This document shows positions 43,111-54,172 of a DNA stretch of 64,000 nucleotides, piece after piece. Where the stretch lies: NCBI GenBank assembly GCA_039621445.1, contig CP154954.1:46169847-46233846 (forward strand), written 5' to 3'. How positions within the stretch are numbered: the stretch's first letter is position 1; each line of letters opens with the position of its first letter. The DNA is from Euglena gracilis (lineage: Eukaryota; Euglenida; Euglenophyceae; Euglenales). The notes beneath the pieces are model-generated. The model was not told where the DNA came from. It was given only the letters and a program-made list of their open reading frames with translations, and searched no databases. The position numbers and the translations under genes were made by a program.

Positions 43111-43435
43111 CAAGGACAGCAGGACCTCACCATCTCGCAGTGCGGAGCCCGACTGGTCGTGCTTTCCCCACGCTGTCCCGCTTTTTGCCCATTGGAAAAA
43201 CGAAAATGGCTCAGAGTCCGAACCTCCGGTGCAAAAGAATTTCGATTCTTTGGAAACTCCTGTGATCTCCCAACTTGGGGGGTCAATTCAAAAATGCACT
43301 TCTCAAAACACCAGAAATGTTCGGGTGAACCCTGAAAATCGCGACATGCCAAATAAAGATCCCAAAAGTGAAACCAATCGAACAAAATTTCTGGAGACCT
43401 CAATCATTGCCCTTAAACGCCGCGGTGTAGCTTAA
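43110..43435 (+). pseudogene. C-terminal part of a gag-like or unknown protein
   Basis: The frame 43025-43435 becomes protein-like after the inverted repeat (WSCFPHAVPLFAHWKNENGS, TKFLETSIIALKRRGVA). No domain is recognised. It could be the end of the frame interrupted upstream by the foldback. Confidence 0.3.
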
Positions 43436-43446
43436 AAAAGCTACAC
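43423..43446. other. Perfect hairpin
   Basis: GTGTAGCTT-AAAA-AAGCTACAC, nine base pairs with a four-base loop, overlapping the stop of the frame before it. Role unknown. Confidence 0.6.
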
Positions 43447-43504
43447 GCAAGAGGATCTGAGAAAAAAAAAATGCAATTGAACTTTTTTGTTTCCTCAGAT
43501 GAGC

Positions 43505-43690
43505 GTTCCTTGGACGAGGGATGTCGTGGGTGCGGAACAAAAGTCTAACAGAGAAAATTTTCTTTGACAATTGGGGTGAAGGCATTCTTGAAGGATGTGG
43601 ACTGATGTACAACGGATTTTGGGGTCGAAATTGATGCCCCCACGCAAAAACGCCAACCAACCTCCCCAATCAATAATTGCCCTCGGGAGG
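43505..43690 (-). pseudogene. Diverged copy of the 10.0-10.3 kb fragment
   Basis: On the minus strand GCAATTATTGATTGGGGAGG and AAGAATGCCTTCACC match 10118-10330 in order. The encoded QLLIGEVGWRF parallels ELLIGEVGCRF. Both copies are short and decayed. Confidence 0.45.
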
Positions 43691-43699
43691 GGGAATATT

Positions 43700-44690
43700 G
43701 TTCTCTAAGTCTGGAATATTTTTGAGGAGGTTTTCGAGCATCAGACAACATATGTCCCACATCCCTCCCCCAAATGATCCCATGGCAACAAGGCTGGTCA
43801 CTCCGATCAAAACAGCAAGGATAAATAAAAATCAAAAAAAAAACGAAGCCGAAAAGGTAAACAAGAAGGTTGGTTTGGCTATTTTGTGGTCAAAGATTGT
43901 CCGGTCATCGCGTGCGGTTGCCACCTTGGTTGTGTTGTTGGTCAGCTATGAGACAGTACAGCCTGCCATGGCGCTGCCAGGCACAGTATGGTGTTGCACA
44001 TGCGACCCTGCTCCGGCAAAGGTTGCACGGTGGCAGGGACAACGTGATAAGCTCACTCCAACAAACCACTAAACTCACAGTCCATAATGAAATGGGCATA
44101 TGAAAAGTGAAATTGGTCCACACTCCATTGTGAAATTGGCGAAACAGCACTTGTGTTTGGCAGCGCTAATTGCCCACTGCCATTTTTTTGGCATTTTTTC
44201 GATGGTTGGGGTCCGAGGGGTTTTGTGCATAATTCTCCGAGAATTCCCTGAAAGAAAAGAAAATTTGAGGGGTTCAAATATGCCCCAAATTTTGGGCAAT
44301 TTTGGATTGGGCATATTAAGTTTTAAGCGGTTGGGAATTGCCCCTTGGAACCAAAAATTTTGAGGGAAGACTGCAGTTAGGCGGTTCCCCCTTGCGAAAC
44401 AAATGCATCTGCAGAGAAGGGAAACTGTCCTCGGAATACAAGCAAAAAGCGTTCGGGCGGCTATCCGCCCGAAAGACGGATGGATCCGGACACACTTGTG
44501 TTGTGCGCGCTTGCCCCGGGTTGCTCTGGTTTATTTGGGCAGATTGTGGTGGGGAATGGAATAACGTTGGCGTTTGCGGGCGAGTCAGAGTTGGGAAGAC
44601 GCTGAAATTGCAAACAGTTCATTGGTGCCTATGGTGCCACAAGTGAACAACTTTGGCAAAAGGGGAAAGGTAGCTGAGCTGATGGTTATA
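43700..44690. other. No gene supported
   Basis: A plus-strand frame 43677-44072 with one hydrophobic stretch (VATLVVLLVSYETVQPAMAL) overlaps equally open minus-strand frames. No splice pattern or motif decides between them. Confidence 0.35.
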
Positions 44691-44950
44691 GGGAGGCAGA
44701 CAGTGTCGGGGACAGGCTTCTTTCTGTCAATCCTGGGGGGGGCGTTGTGCTGTGGGGTGCCTCAGCCCTGCCCATAGCAGGCACAGCCCTCCCAGGAAGC
44801 AAAGCAAAAACCATGTGAACGACGGAGAGAGAAGATGCTTCGCGATTTTGAGCAGTGGACACCATGCGGGGGGGGGGTGGGTGCTATAGGGTGCCTGCCC
44901 CTAGCAGGCACACCCCCCCCCGGGGGGATAGGGGTCCGGGGGGGGGGGGA
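44690..44950. repeat. GCCTGCCCCTAGCAGGC hairpins with G tracts
   Basis: GGTGCCTGCCCCTAGCAGGCA (44891-44911) and a relative, GGGGTGCCTCAGCCCTGCCC-ATAGCAGGCA (44754-44784), form hairpins next to G and C tracts. Matching hairpins lie at 46935-46965, 47010-47030 and 59690-59720. Confidence 0.65.
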
Positions 44951-45012
44951 CGCAGAAAATTTTCATTGAAAATGGCCTTTTCCGGGCCCCCGGCGCGGCA
45001 CAGGCAGGGTTA

Positions 45013-45235
45013 CGGTAGGAGGATGTTCCGTAGGAGGATGCTCTAGAGCATCCTCGAGTGTCGCTCGAGGTCGCTCGAGGATGCTCTAGAGCATCCTCGA
45101 GTGTCGCTCGAGGTCGCTCGAGGATGCTCTAGAGCATCCTCGGGTGTCGCTCGAGGTCGCTCGAGGATGCTCGAAAACATCCTCGAGTGTCGCTCGAGGT
45201 CGCTCGAGGATGCTCTAGAGCATCCTCCTGCGTAC
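45013..45235. repeat. Left 43-base palindromic array
   Basis: About five units of GAGGATGCTCTAGAGCATCC plus TCGAGTGTCGCTCGAGGTCG. One unit has GAAAAC in place of TAGAG. Confidence 0.8.
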
Positions 45236-45364
45236 ATGCATGCATGTATCATGAGACTCAGAACAGATTTCGAACGGGGCACTTTGTTGGATTGGCACTG
45301 GCACTGGGGGACCATGAATTGAACATCCCTCACAGGCACCACACAGCAGGCACCCTCGAGCTGT

Positions 45365-46405
45365 TACTCAACTGTTCGAGGGCCCCAAAATAACAAAGTC
45401 CCTTGTGTTTCCCCGTCGTTTCGGGGGGCAAATCCCTTCTGTTGCTCAACTCTTCGAGGGCCCCAAAATAACAAACTCCCTTGCGTTTCCCAGTCGTTTC
45501 GGGGGGCAAATCCCTTCTGTTGCTCAATTGTTCGAGGGCCCCAAAATAACAAAACCCCTTGTGCTTCCCAGTCGCTTCGGGGGGCAAATCCCTTGTGTTT
45601 CCCAGTCGTTTCGGGGGGCAAATCCCTTCCGTTGCTCAACTGTTTGAGGGCCCCAAAATAACAAAATCCCTTGTGCTTCCCAGTCGTTTCGGGGGGCAAA
45701 TCCCTTGTGTTTCCCAGTCGTTTCGGGGGGCAAATCCCTTCCGTTGCTCAACTGTTCGAGGGCCCCAAAATAACAAAATCCCTTGTGCTTCCCAGTCGTT
45801 TCGGGGCCAAATCCCTTGTGTTTCCCAGTCGTTTCGGGGGGCAAATCCCTTCTGTTGCTCAACTGTTCGAGGGCCCCAAAATAACAAAATCCCTTGTGCT
45901 TCCCAGTCGTTTCGGGGGGCAAATCCCTTGTGTTTCCCAGTCGTTTCGGGGGGGCAAATCCCTTCTGTTGCTCAACTGTTCGAGGGCCCCAAAATAACAA
46001 AATCCCTTGTGCTTCCCAGTCGTTTCGGGGCCAAATCCCTTGTGTTTCCCAATCGTTTCGGGAGGCAAATCCCTTCCGTTGCTCAACTGTTCGAGGGCCC
46101 CAAAATAACAAAATCCCTTGTGCTTCCCAGTCGTTTCGGGGGGCAAATCCCTTGTGCTTCCCAGTCGTTTCGGGGGGCAAATCCCTTGTGTTTCCCAGTC
46201 GTTTTGGGGGGCAAATCCCTTCCGTTGCTCAACTGTTTGAGGGCCCCAAAATAACAAAATCCCTTGTGTTTCCCAGTCGTTTCGGGGGGCAAATTCCTTG
46301 TGTTTCCCAGTCGTTTCGGGGGGGCAAATCCCTTCTGTTGCTCAACTGTTCGAGGGCCCCAAAATAACAAAATCCCTTGTGTTTCCCAGTCGTTTTGGGG
46401 GACAT
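45365..46405. repeat. Minisatellite with AAAATAACAAAATCCCTTGTG core
   Basis: Ten copies of a unit containing TTGCTCAACTGTTCGAGGGC, CCCAAAATAACAAAATCCCT and CCCAGTCGTTTCGGGGGGCA, with extra 33-base half-units (CAAATCCCTTGTGTTTCCCA-GTCG). Divergence between units is low. All frames are open over long distances because the unit lacks stops, so the frames are not genes. Confidence 0.85.
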
Positions 46406-46429
46406 ACATGCATGCATATACGTAGGAGG

Positions 46430-46905
46430 ACGTTCGAGATGTCGCTCGAGGTTGCTCGAGGATGCTCTAGAGCATCCTCGAGCGTCGCTCGAGGTCGCTC
46501 GAGGTTTCTCGAAAACATCCTCGAGTGTCGCTCGAGGTTGCTCGAGGATGCTCTAGAGCATCCTCGAGCGTCGCTCGAGGTCGCTCGAGGATGCTCGAAA
46601 ACATCCTCGAGTGTCGCTCGAGGTTGCTCGAGGATGCTCTAGAGCATCCTCGAGCGTCGCTCGAGGTCGCTCGAGGATGCTCTAGAGCATCCTCGAGTGT
46701 CGCTCGAGGTCGCTCCAGGATGCTCTAGAGCATCCTCGAGGGACGCTCGAGGTCGTTCGAGGATGCTCGAAAACATCCTCGAGTGTCGTTCGAGGTCGCT
46801 CGAGGTCACTCGAGGATGCTTTTTAAGCCCCCCCCTGGAGGGGGGGGGGCTTAAAAACGCTCGAGGATGCTCGAGCTCGAGCGCTCGATCTCGAGCATCC
46901 TCCTA
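46430..46905. repeat. Right 43-base palindromic array
   Basis: About nine units of the same palindrome-plus-CGCTCGAGG sequence as the left array. They are followed by TTTTTAAGC-C tract/G tract-GCTTAAAAA and a GCTCGAGCTCGAGCGCTCGA cluster. Confidence 0.8.
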
Positions 46906-46912
46906 CGGTAAC

Positions 46913-47045
46913 CCCCCCCCCCGTCGGGGTCGGAGGGAGGTGCCTGCTAGGGGCAGGCACCTCCCAAAACTCTACCCCCCCCCCAGGGGGGTTCGGATCG
47001 GGTGCTATGGGGCGCCTGCCCCTAGCACCCCCCCCCCCCGTGGGG
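46913..47045. repeat. GCCTGCTAGGGGCAGGC hairpins with C tracts
   Basis: GAGGTGCCTGCTAGGGGCAG-GCACCTC is a strong hairpin, followed by GGGTGCTATGGGGCGCCTGC-CCCTAGC and C tracts. It mirrors 44860-44950 across the composite element, so the palindrome may extend further outward than 45006-46912. Confidence 0.65.
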
Positions 47046-47540
47046 TAGGCACCCGACCAAGCACAAACCTGGTGGACACATACCCTGTTTTGGACCAAGG
47101 CTTGGAGAGAGCAAAACAAGAACAGTGAGATAGAACCGCCAGAAATTTTCGGGGGAGGCTTCAGACGGTATCCTCTGCTTCCAGAATTTTCAGGGCTTGT
47201 CCAGGCGAGCCAGAAGTCAGACAGCATTTTCCTTTTGAAAAGGGCAGTTTCCTCCAAAACAGAATGCCCAAACTTCCCCCCCCCCCTGACTCTTCCACTT
47301 TCAGTCCTGCCAACGTGTCTCGGATCCCAAAGTCATCAGACCTTTGGAGGGGTGGAAATGGGGAGGACGGCGCCAGATCCCTGCAGTGTGTAGGTGAAGG
47401 GCTGGGGTTTGATATGGAGAAAGCTGTTGGCAAAAGGAAGATTTGGCTCAACGTATGGAGAGATGGCTGCCTTAAATTTGGGCTCTACCACAAGCAACAT
47501 ATTCAAAAGGATGGGACAAATGGTGGGACAGTAAACCCTC
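47046..47540. other. No gene firmly supported
   Basis: A minus-strand frame (47451-47161) has protein-like sequence (FPPLQRSDDFGIRDTLAGLK) but no motif. The overlapping plus-strand frame 47264-47635 is equally long. Either could be an exon. Confidence 0.3.
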
Positions 47541-47543
47541 CCA

Positions 47544-47930
47544 TTAACCCCCCCCCCCCCGGTAACAGGATCTGTTTGGTGGTTTTGCCCAAGTGGGGGG
47601 TTATAAATGGGGGGGGGTTACACGTGGAGGCTTAGTGTGTAACCGGAAGAACCACCAAACCGTGACTTATACCCGCCCCCCCCCCAGAGGGACAAATTAT
47701 GAATAAACAAGAGACAAAATGTGCCAAAAATCAAAACGATGTGCTGAAAAAACATGTGTGGTGGGCCTGCAAACCGCTGACATTTTGGCCAAAAAAGCCA
47801 AAAACAGCTAAAATACATTTTGTACCCCCCCCCTGGTGCAGAAATAGGGGTTATTTTTGAACCTCTTCCGGCTACAAACAAAACCTGGGCTTATACCCCC
47901 CCCCACTTATAACTCCCCTCGGGACTGACC
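47544..47930. repeat. TTATAACCCC/TTAACCCC tract element
   Basis: ATTAACCCCCCCCCCCCGGTAA at the left, GGGGTTATAAATGGGGGGGG and ACTTATACCCGCCCCC inside, and GGCTTATACCCCCCCCC-CACTTATAACTCCCC at the right. TTTGGTGGTT and AACCACCAAA form an inner inverted pair. It has the style of the TA/AACCCC elements, but its limits are unclear. Confidence 0.45.
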
Positions 47931-49485
47931 ACCAAAAAGGATCCTTTGTCCCTAAGGGTTTTCAGCGGGCGCAGCACAACAAACCCATAACATCGTGTCT
48001 TGCGGCCGGGACACCGGTAAACCACAAACCAAACCCGCCTGCACAGCACCATGCACCACCGTCTACACCACTGTCCACCACACATTTTGACGGGTAACCG
48101 CCCAAAAAAGAGAAGCCACATTACCTTACCAGGCTTCTTTTTAAGGAAGTGCGTCGCGGGGGGGGGTGCAATGGCAGGAGGGGATAGGGGACTTTCGACC
48201 CCCAGGGGGGGGGTAGGGTTTTGGGGTGGGAATACCACAGCACACCCCCAGCACCGAAGGCGAAGGCGCTGGGGGCCCGAAAATGGCAATTATCAAAGGA
48301 GAATTGGCTTTGTTTGTCAGGCACCGGGGTCTAAAACCAACCCCCAGGTTTCCTGCCTAAAACTTCCCCATATGATCTACAAACGTCGCCGTCAGGCAAT
48401 TTTCTTGTTCATTGTTCATGTTCATCGTTGATGTTCCCCTCCCCAATCCCCCCCATCCATTTTTTTGCGCCTCTGGAACTTCCTCTCTGCATCCACTAGT
48501 CAACAAGTCCCTACATTCACATCAAAGACTGGCAGGTTCCCTCCTAAAATTGATCATTCAAAAATATCATGATGGTTCCCCTCAATTAACAATGTTACAC
48601 GGTAATTCATTCTCATTCATCACTAAAAACCACTTTGTGTCACCTGCTGTTTCATTTATTGCAGGCATCTGCATGCACTACAAAAAATTTTTTCTGTCTC
48701 AAACACCATCAGAAACAGAAACAAATTGCCATGTGAAATCCACGGAAAAAAAGCATTTCGCTCATTACAAAGAAGACAAAATCGTACGCCCTCTTCATTC
48801 AAATTCAAAAAAACTCATCACAATGATTTAAAGGTCAGGCGGTTAGGTAGATATTCGTCCAGGTTATGTCTTAAAATTTTTGGCTCAAAAGTGTAATAAT
48901 TTCGGCACAATAAATTAGGAGCTGTTGATTACGAAACAATGGGAATGGGACTGTCATATATTGGTGATCACCAATTCTCAATCATCATTGTACCGGGGGG
49001 GGGGAATTGAAGCTAGATAAAATTAGACCCGACAAAATTGGAAGCCGAAAAAATTGGTGCCAAACCTGAAAACGGACCGGAAAAAATTGGCAGGTTTTGT
49101 TTGCAAGATGACTGGAAAAGGGGTGATTTTCAAAATTTGGAGGCAGGAATTTCAAAAAAGGCCCGGAAAAATTTGGCAAAATTTCTGTACGCCAATTTTT
49201 TCCCAATCATTTTTTCGGCATCCAATTCCCCCCCCCCCGGTATCTTAACGTCAACACAAATGTGAACTGTAAAACCTGGTGGAGCAATGAATAATTCGGG
49301 GTGGGCCACGAGAGGACAGTGGGACCCATTTCCACAATATCGATGGCCATTTGGAAGGGTTGTTGCAAATACTTTGGGTATTTTTCTTCCATTGCATGAA
49401 ATGGAAATGGGGATTGTCGTCCTCCCAGACACACATGTGGGACGAACCCGGGCGATTTAGGGCTCAGTTCAGGGCTTTACGTTTG
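47931..49485. other. No gene supported
   Basis: Mixed sequence with scattered C/G tracts (48165, 48208, 48450, 48996). A 139-codon plus frame (48412-48831) has ordinary composition but no known motif or splice context. Confidence 0.35.
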
Positions 49486-49530
49486 GGTTAGGGTTAGGAT
49501 TGGGATCAAGGTTGGGGATAGAGGGAGGGA
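49486..49530. repeat. Short TTAGGG-like tract
   Basis: GTTTGGGTTAGGGTTAGGAT followed by GGGAT variants. A similar short tract lies at 53772-53880. These are isolated interstitial telomere-like words. Confidence 0.5.
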
Positions 49531-49765
49531 TAGGGATGGGGAAAAATCTGCCCAGGTGGGCGGTTTCATTTAACTTTTGCAAGTTGGTTCATGCTCAACT
49601 TTCATTTTTGCCTGATTGCCCACAAAGTGAACAAAAATTGCGGCAAACAAAATTTTCGGTGAAATACCCATCTTCTTTACTTTAATTTTCGGCCGGTGTC
49701 ATCCATGGAAGCCTCAGTTCGGCCATGAGAAAATATCATTGACCCTTGATGGAAACTGTTGGGGC

Positions 49766-50103
49766 AACCCCCCAAATAATACCCCCCCCCCCAGGTTTCC
49801 GGCTGAGGGCCCGGATTTTGACGGGAAAATTTAGGTAAATATCACAATTTCTGACAACAAATTACGAAAAAAAAGTCGATTTTTCTGGATCATCTGACCT
49901 CCAAAAAATGGTAAATTGCAGAAGAAAGTGCAAAAAATGACCCCAAAGGGGGGTTTTGGTGCTATTTTGGCTCCTACGGGACTTCGAAAAATTTCGAAAA
50001 TTTTGGGGAAATAATACCCCCACCAAATAATACCCCCCCCCTCGGGTCGGGACTTCGGACAAAAAAATAATACCCCGGGGGGGGGGTATTGTTTGGGGGG
50101 GTT
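49766..50103. mobile_element. AAATAATACC tract element
   Basis: The left end is AACCCCCCAAATAATACC. The right end is AAATAATACCCC-GGGGGGGGGTATTGTTTGGGGGGGTT, a hairpin of the family word. Further AAATAATACCCCC copies lie just inside the right end. The core (about 49800-50010) is unique. TA follows the right end; the left flank reads GC, so the target duplication is imperfect. Confidence 0.7.
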
Positions 50104-50879
50104 TAGCCTGAATTTGTTCAAATCAAGTTGTTCCTTTGTGAAAAGCATGGCCACAAAACCTCCACCGAAAATCCATTCCAAAATGTCCCACGTTAAAACC
50201 GTTTAACAATCACGGGGTACCACATGAGGAAGATCATGAAACCGTCACGGGTGCCCATGGTGGCACCCATGACTGTTTTGAACATTTCACAATATGGCAC
50301 CCATGAACGTAAAACGTTTCACCGTGTGACACCTGTGAACACTTTTGGGGTGTTAAAAGTAGCATATTTTGAGGGCTTGAAAGGAATCTTGGGGCGTGAT
50401 ACATGGTGGGCGTACCCCCCCCCCCAAATGTAAAGCCCCCCAAATACTCCAAATATGGCAAAAAAAAGAGGTAAAGAGCGGCTGAATAAAATAAATTTTC
50501 CAAAATCAAAAATTACCACAATATTTGATACCTTAATTTTTTCCCGCAATTGTGATTTTTGTATGCCCTGTTGTTTGCTTGTTTTTTTATATGCATGTGA
50601 TGGTGTGATGCCCGAAAGCCTTCACAAATGGAATTACGGCTCCTCCAGCTCAGGGGAAGAGAGCCCATCGGCAATGGCATCCGAGGCGCGACCCCGCTGG
50701 GCCCGCCCCATCCCCCGCAGCGTCCCACTGCACATCCCAGCCAGGGGGAGGTCCGGAGGGCCAAAAAGGCTCTGGCCCCATCTGCTGGCAAATGGCCGGC
50801 ATCGGAGCAGGCCGCTTTTCCCTCAAGCACCTCCGTCTGACAACGTGGCGGGGGGGGGGGGTGGGCATGGCTTGGGGAT

Positions 50880-51048
50880 GGACCATCCTCGAATGTGCTC
50901 GAACTACATTTGAGGACAATCGGGACCCTCCTCAAATGTCGTTCGAGGAGGTTCGAGACCATTAAGTATCGTATTGCCCTGTGTCTGCAACTCCCCTTTG
51001 GACACTTTTGTACGCAACTGTTCGGAGGGCTCTGAAGTAGCAAATCCC

Positions 51049-51082
<34 letters not shown>

Positions 51083-51519
51083 AAGTCCCTTCCGTCGCCC
51101 TCCTTCTTGAGCATGTTGACCTAACCCCATCCCTTCAATTAACATCACAACTCCTTTATCTGGGACCCAAAATATCAAAATCCCTTGAGTTACATATGCC
51201 TGTGTGCGCAATTCCCTTTCGTTGCCAATGCCCTTTCGAACGCAACTGTTCGGAGGGCCCTAAAATAACAAAATCCCTTGTGTTACACATGCGATGTGTG
51301 TGATACCTGAATGCATATATGCATGTGCGCAGGAGGAGGTTCGACCCTCCTTGAATGTCGTTCAAGCACATTTGAGGAGGGCCAAGACCCTCCTCAAATG
51401 TCGTTCGAGGTCGTTTGAGGAGGGTTTTTAAGCCCCACCCCAAGGTGGGGGGGCTTAAAAACTTTTGAGCAGGTTCGAGCTTGAACGTTTGAGCTCGAAC
51501 CTCCTACGGTCACCCCCCT
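50880..51519. mobile_element. Second member of the composite palindromic family
   Basis: Ends in CGAACCTCCTACGGTCACCC, preceded by TTTTTAAGCCCCACC...GGGGGGGCTTAAAAAC (51425-51462), as in the 45-47 kb element. CTCCTCAAATGTCGTTCGAG words flank an inner part with GGAGGGCCCTAAAATAACAA-AATCCCTTGTG and a GT microsatellite (51050-51080). It is shorter and more diverged than its relative. Confidence 0.65.
51050..51080. repeat. GT microsatellite
   Basis: About 15 GT dinucleotides extending the CTTGTGTG of the core word of the surrounding element. Confidence 0.9.
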
Positions 51520-52110
51520 TCCGGCAACAACCCCCTAGCTTTTTATCAGACACAGTAGCCCAAGGTGGATGGATTGCCGGGGCGACCATTTCACCTCTAG
51601 AAGCATTCACACCCCCACCATTCAGCATCCTGGAATTGCACGATGTACTTGGTCGCCAAAATTCTGCATCACAATCACGCAAAAAAATCATACACCACGA
51701 AACAGGGGACGTTTTCAAGGTCCCCCGCCAACCAGAGGCCTCCCCTTTGGTAGACTAAAGCCTCTGGTTGGCGCCGTATGCGGTTCCTGTGAGTGGGCCT
51801 ACACCCTTCTTTGTCAACAACCACTTATGTTTGTCTCCGGCAGGGGGGTTGGCCGTTAAAATGGCCAATCTCGGGGGGAACCTCTGTGGGTGGGGATATA
51901 CAATCATTTTTCAGCCGTTATTGGACCTTTTTGGCTAATTCCCGTCACTTGGGAAATATTTGGCCAAACCCACCCCCAGGCCTTTGCCCGGGTCGTCAAA
52001 AAAACCCATCTGAGTATGGGAAAAGCGACAATTTTTTTTTGAAAAACATTCAAAAACGGCGGGGAAATGGGCATTATGGGGGGTAGTCAAAATGAGGTTT
52101 CAGGGTGGGT
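51520..52110. other. No gene supported
   Basis: Ordinary sequence with short frames on both strands. CCAACCAGAGGC and GCCTCTGGTTGG form a small inverted pair (51729-51775). Confidence 0.4.
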
Positions 52111-52310
52111 TTCTTAATTAATCCCTCCCTCCAATTAGAAGCCCCCCCCATCGAAATAACAACCCCCCATATTGAAGTCCCCCCCTCGGGTTTCCCTCCA
52201 AATAACAGCCCCCCCCCCTTAGGCAGCCGCAATCATTCAAGGCGCTGGCAAACTGCAAGCACATAAAAGCAGCATCGGGTTTTGCCATAGTCTTAGCAAT
52301 CTTGGGTTTC
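52110..52310. repeat. AATAACAACCCCCC dispersed repeat, copy 1
   Basis: CATCGAAATAACAACCCCCC, ATATTGAAG plus C tract, AAATAACAG plus C tract, then about 90 bases (AAGGCGCTGGCAAACTGCAA, GCCATAGTCTTAGCAATCTT). The same series is at 58817-58992. The shared 90 bases on the minus strand encode KIAKTMAK and LQFASALN; whether they are exon or repeat is open. Confidence 0.75.
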
Positions 52311-52533
52311 TTGAACCATTTGGTGAGAAGGTTGGGACAGAAGACACTTGGCACATAAAAAAGAGTGATTTCCCGTCAACAGAAGTCCAAAAAGCCTGAC
52401 TTTTCACACCCGGCGCGACGCGCACACAAAGGTACCCAATTAGCAGCCCCCTCACCCCCCCTCAGGTTTTCCGCAGACTGACCGAATGGTGGCCCTTAAG
52501 GGCTTCTTATTGGGGGTTACAACAACAATAATG

Positions 52534-52536
52534 ACA

Positions 52537-52609
<73 letters not shown>

Positions 52610-52611
52610 CG

Positions 52612-52643
<32 letters not shown>

Positions 52644-52740
52644 GATGGTGATGATGATGGAGATGATAATGATGATGATGATGATTATTACATTATTACA
52701 GCTATTATTATTGCAAATTATATTATTATTATTATTATTA

Positions 52741-52800
<60 letters not shown>
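52534..52800. repeat. GAT and ATT trinucleotide microsatellites
   Basis: About 45 GAT/GATG units (52534-52690) followed by about 30 ATT units (52715-52798). The Met-rich and Tyr-rich frame over them is not a gene. Confidence 0.95.
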
Positions 52801-52801
<1 letters not shown>

Positions 52802-53344
52802 AACAACAATGTAGAATAATTGCTTTATACATACATATGATGAGACGTTGTATTATATCATGTATAATAATATGTGTTGCTGTGCAATTAACTGCACACT
52901 CCAAATAGTTGGGTTCCTTGGGTCTGGGGTTCATCCTGCTGTTCCCCCTCATTGCACATCTGCCTTCCTTGCCCGCCGTCCTTCCACTGTCTGTCTCACC
53001 ATTGTCAACTCAAGAGGGACCTTCCCCTGAGCCCTGTCCCACCGCGGGACTCTCCTGCCAACCTTGCCGGAGTCGCCCATGACCCGTGCATCGCCGGCAG
53101 GCACGACATGTCAAAAAACTGAGCTGCCCCACGATGTGATTCCTGGCAAAGACACGGGGCCAAACTGCACCAAAAGAACTCGGACACAAAAAAAGCCTCA
53201 AAATACAATGAACCCCAAATAATGTACACCTGGGCATATTGTTTGAGTATATACACGAAGTACACCAAGCAGCGACCCTGCGTGTCGCTGCTTGGTTGGG
53301 AGCGAATATATCGGCTGGGGGATTTGGGCAATTCTTCAACCTGC

Positions 53345-53461
53345 ATAAACTCGAAAAATGCACATTTTGCTGAATTTCTCTGTAACGTATGGCAATAAAC
53401 TTTTCTTTGAGGTTGATACTGTTGCATCCCCATTGCTCCAAGATTTTGGCAATCCCTGCTT
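53345..53461 (-). CDS. Candidate host exon
   Basis: A pyrimidine/A-rich acceptor (TTTTTAAAAGCAG) leads into a 38-codon open stretch (GIAKILEQWGCNSINLKEKF, IAIRYREIQQN). It is followed by a donor-like CAGGTTGAA. The amino-acid mix is that of a globular protein. No family is recognised and neighbouring exons were not found with certainty. Confidence 0.35.
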
Positions 53462-53894
53462 TTAAAAAGAAAACCTACAGTGAGGGGCATCAATTTTCAT
53501 ACACCTCCAATTTGTGGGCCAGGCAAGAATAATCAGAACTTACGTTTTCATACAACGAAAGCACGTTTTTTGGGTTTGTGGACCCACAACCCAACCTCAG
53601 GTGTCTGTATTTTTCTCACGGGGGGAGGGGGTGTAGGTCATCGTTTGGCTTTAGTTACTGAGGCAGGGGAATAAGTGGGTTGCAGATTTATAAGGAGAGG
53701 TTCTTTCCAACCAGAATTTTGATAGTGGGATCAATATGCGGTCTTCCCCGTTGCCCTTCTCTCTCTTGAGTTTGGTTAGGGTTAAAGCAACATGCACTCA
53801 AAAAGAGATGAAAAAGGAGGGATTGTAATGAAAGGATAGGGATAGTTTTGGGGGCGGTTTATGGCTAGGGTTAGGGCACGGCTCACCGGGTTTG

Positions 53895-54065
53895 GTTGGG
53901 TCGTGGCCGGCTGTGCCTGACCGTGGTCCAACCAAAAACTTTGCACAAGCTTCAAGAGTGTCCATGGTTGGGCCGCGACTGGCTGCGGCACAAACCAATT
54001 CCAAATTTGATCAGAAATTCGGGTTTTGGTTGGGCCGCGGCCACCCAACAGCCACCCAACCTCCC
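53895..54065. repeat. GGTTGGGCCGCGGCC foldback, copy 1
   Basis: GGTTGGGTCGTGGCCGGCTG at the left and GGTTGGGCCGCGGCCACCCA at the right, with CCATGGTTGGGCCGCGACTG in between. A second member is at 57539-57727, ending GGGCCGCGGCCCAACC. Each word is strongly self-complementary. Confidence 0.55.
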
Positions 54066-54073
54066 GTGAACAA

Positions 54074-54172
54074 CTAACCCCCCCCCCCACTTATGAACCC
54101 CCCAAATTATAACTCCCCCTCACATATAACCCCCAGGCCGACAAACCCAACCTTAACTTATAACCCCCCCCC
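54074..54172. repeat. CTTATAACCCC tract repeat
   Basis: AACTAACCCCCCCCCCACTTAT, AAATTATAACTCCCC, ACATATAACCCCC and ACTTATAACCCCCCCCC within 100 bases. It has the family-word-plus-C-tract design, without a recognised right end. Confidence 0.6.

Larger units (their letters stand above)
45006..46912. mobile_element. Composite palindromic repeat element
   Basis: Inverted ends GGGTTACGGTAGGAGGATG (45008-45030) and CATCCTCCTACGGTAACCC (46892-46911). Inside each end lies an array of 43-base units with a 22-base palindrome centred on TCTAGA. Between them is a long array of about 77-base and 33-base units (45365-46405). ACATGCATGCATGTAT-like words mark both borders of the inner array. A 40-base palindrome with C/G tracts (46817-46858) sits near the right end. 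A smaller member of the family is at 50880-51519. Confidence 0.7.

Noticed and set aside
45365-46405. Array considered as a CRISPR
   Set aside because: Units are 77 and 33 bases, contiguous and without unique spacers; the host is eukaryotic.
50948-50960. GAGGTTCGAGACC as a tRNA T-arm
   Set aside because: No acceptor stem, D-arm or anticodon arm around it; it belongs to the TTCGAGG repeat of the composite element.
52486-52800. Met/Tyr-rich frame
   Set aside because: Pure translation of GAT and ATT microsatellites.
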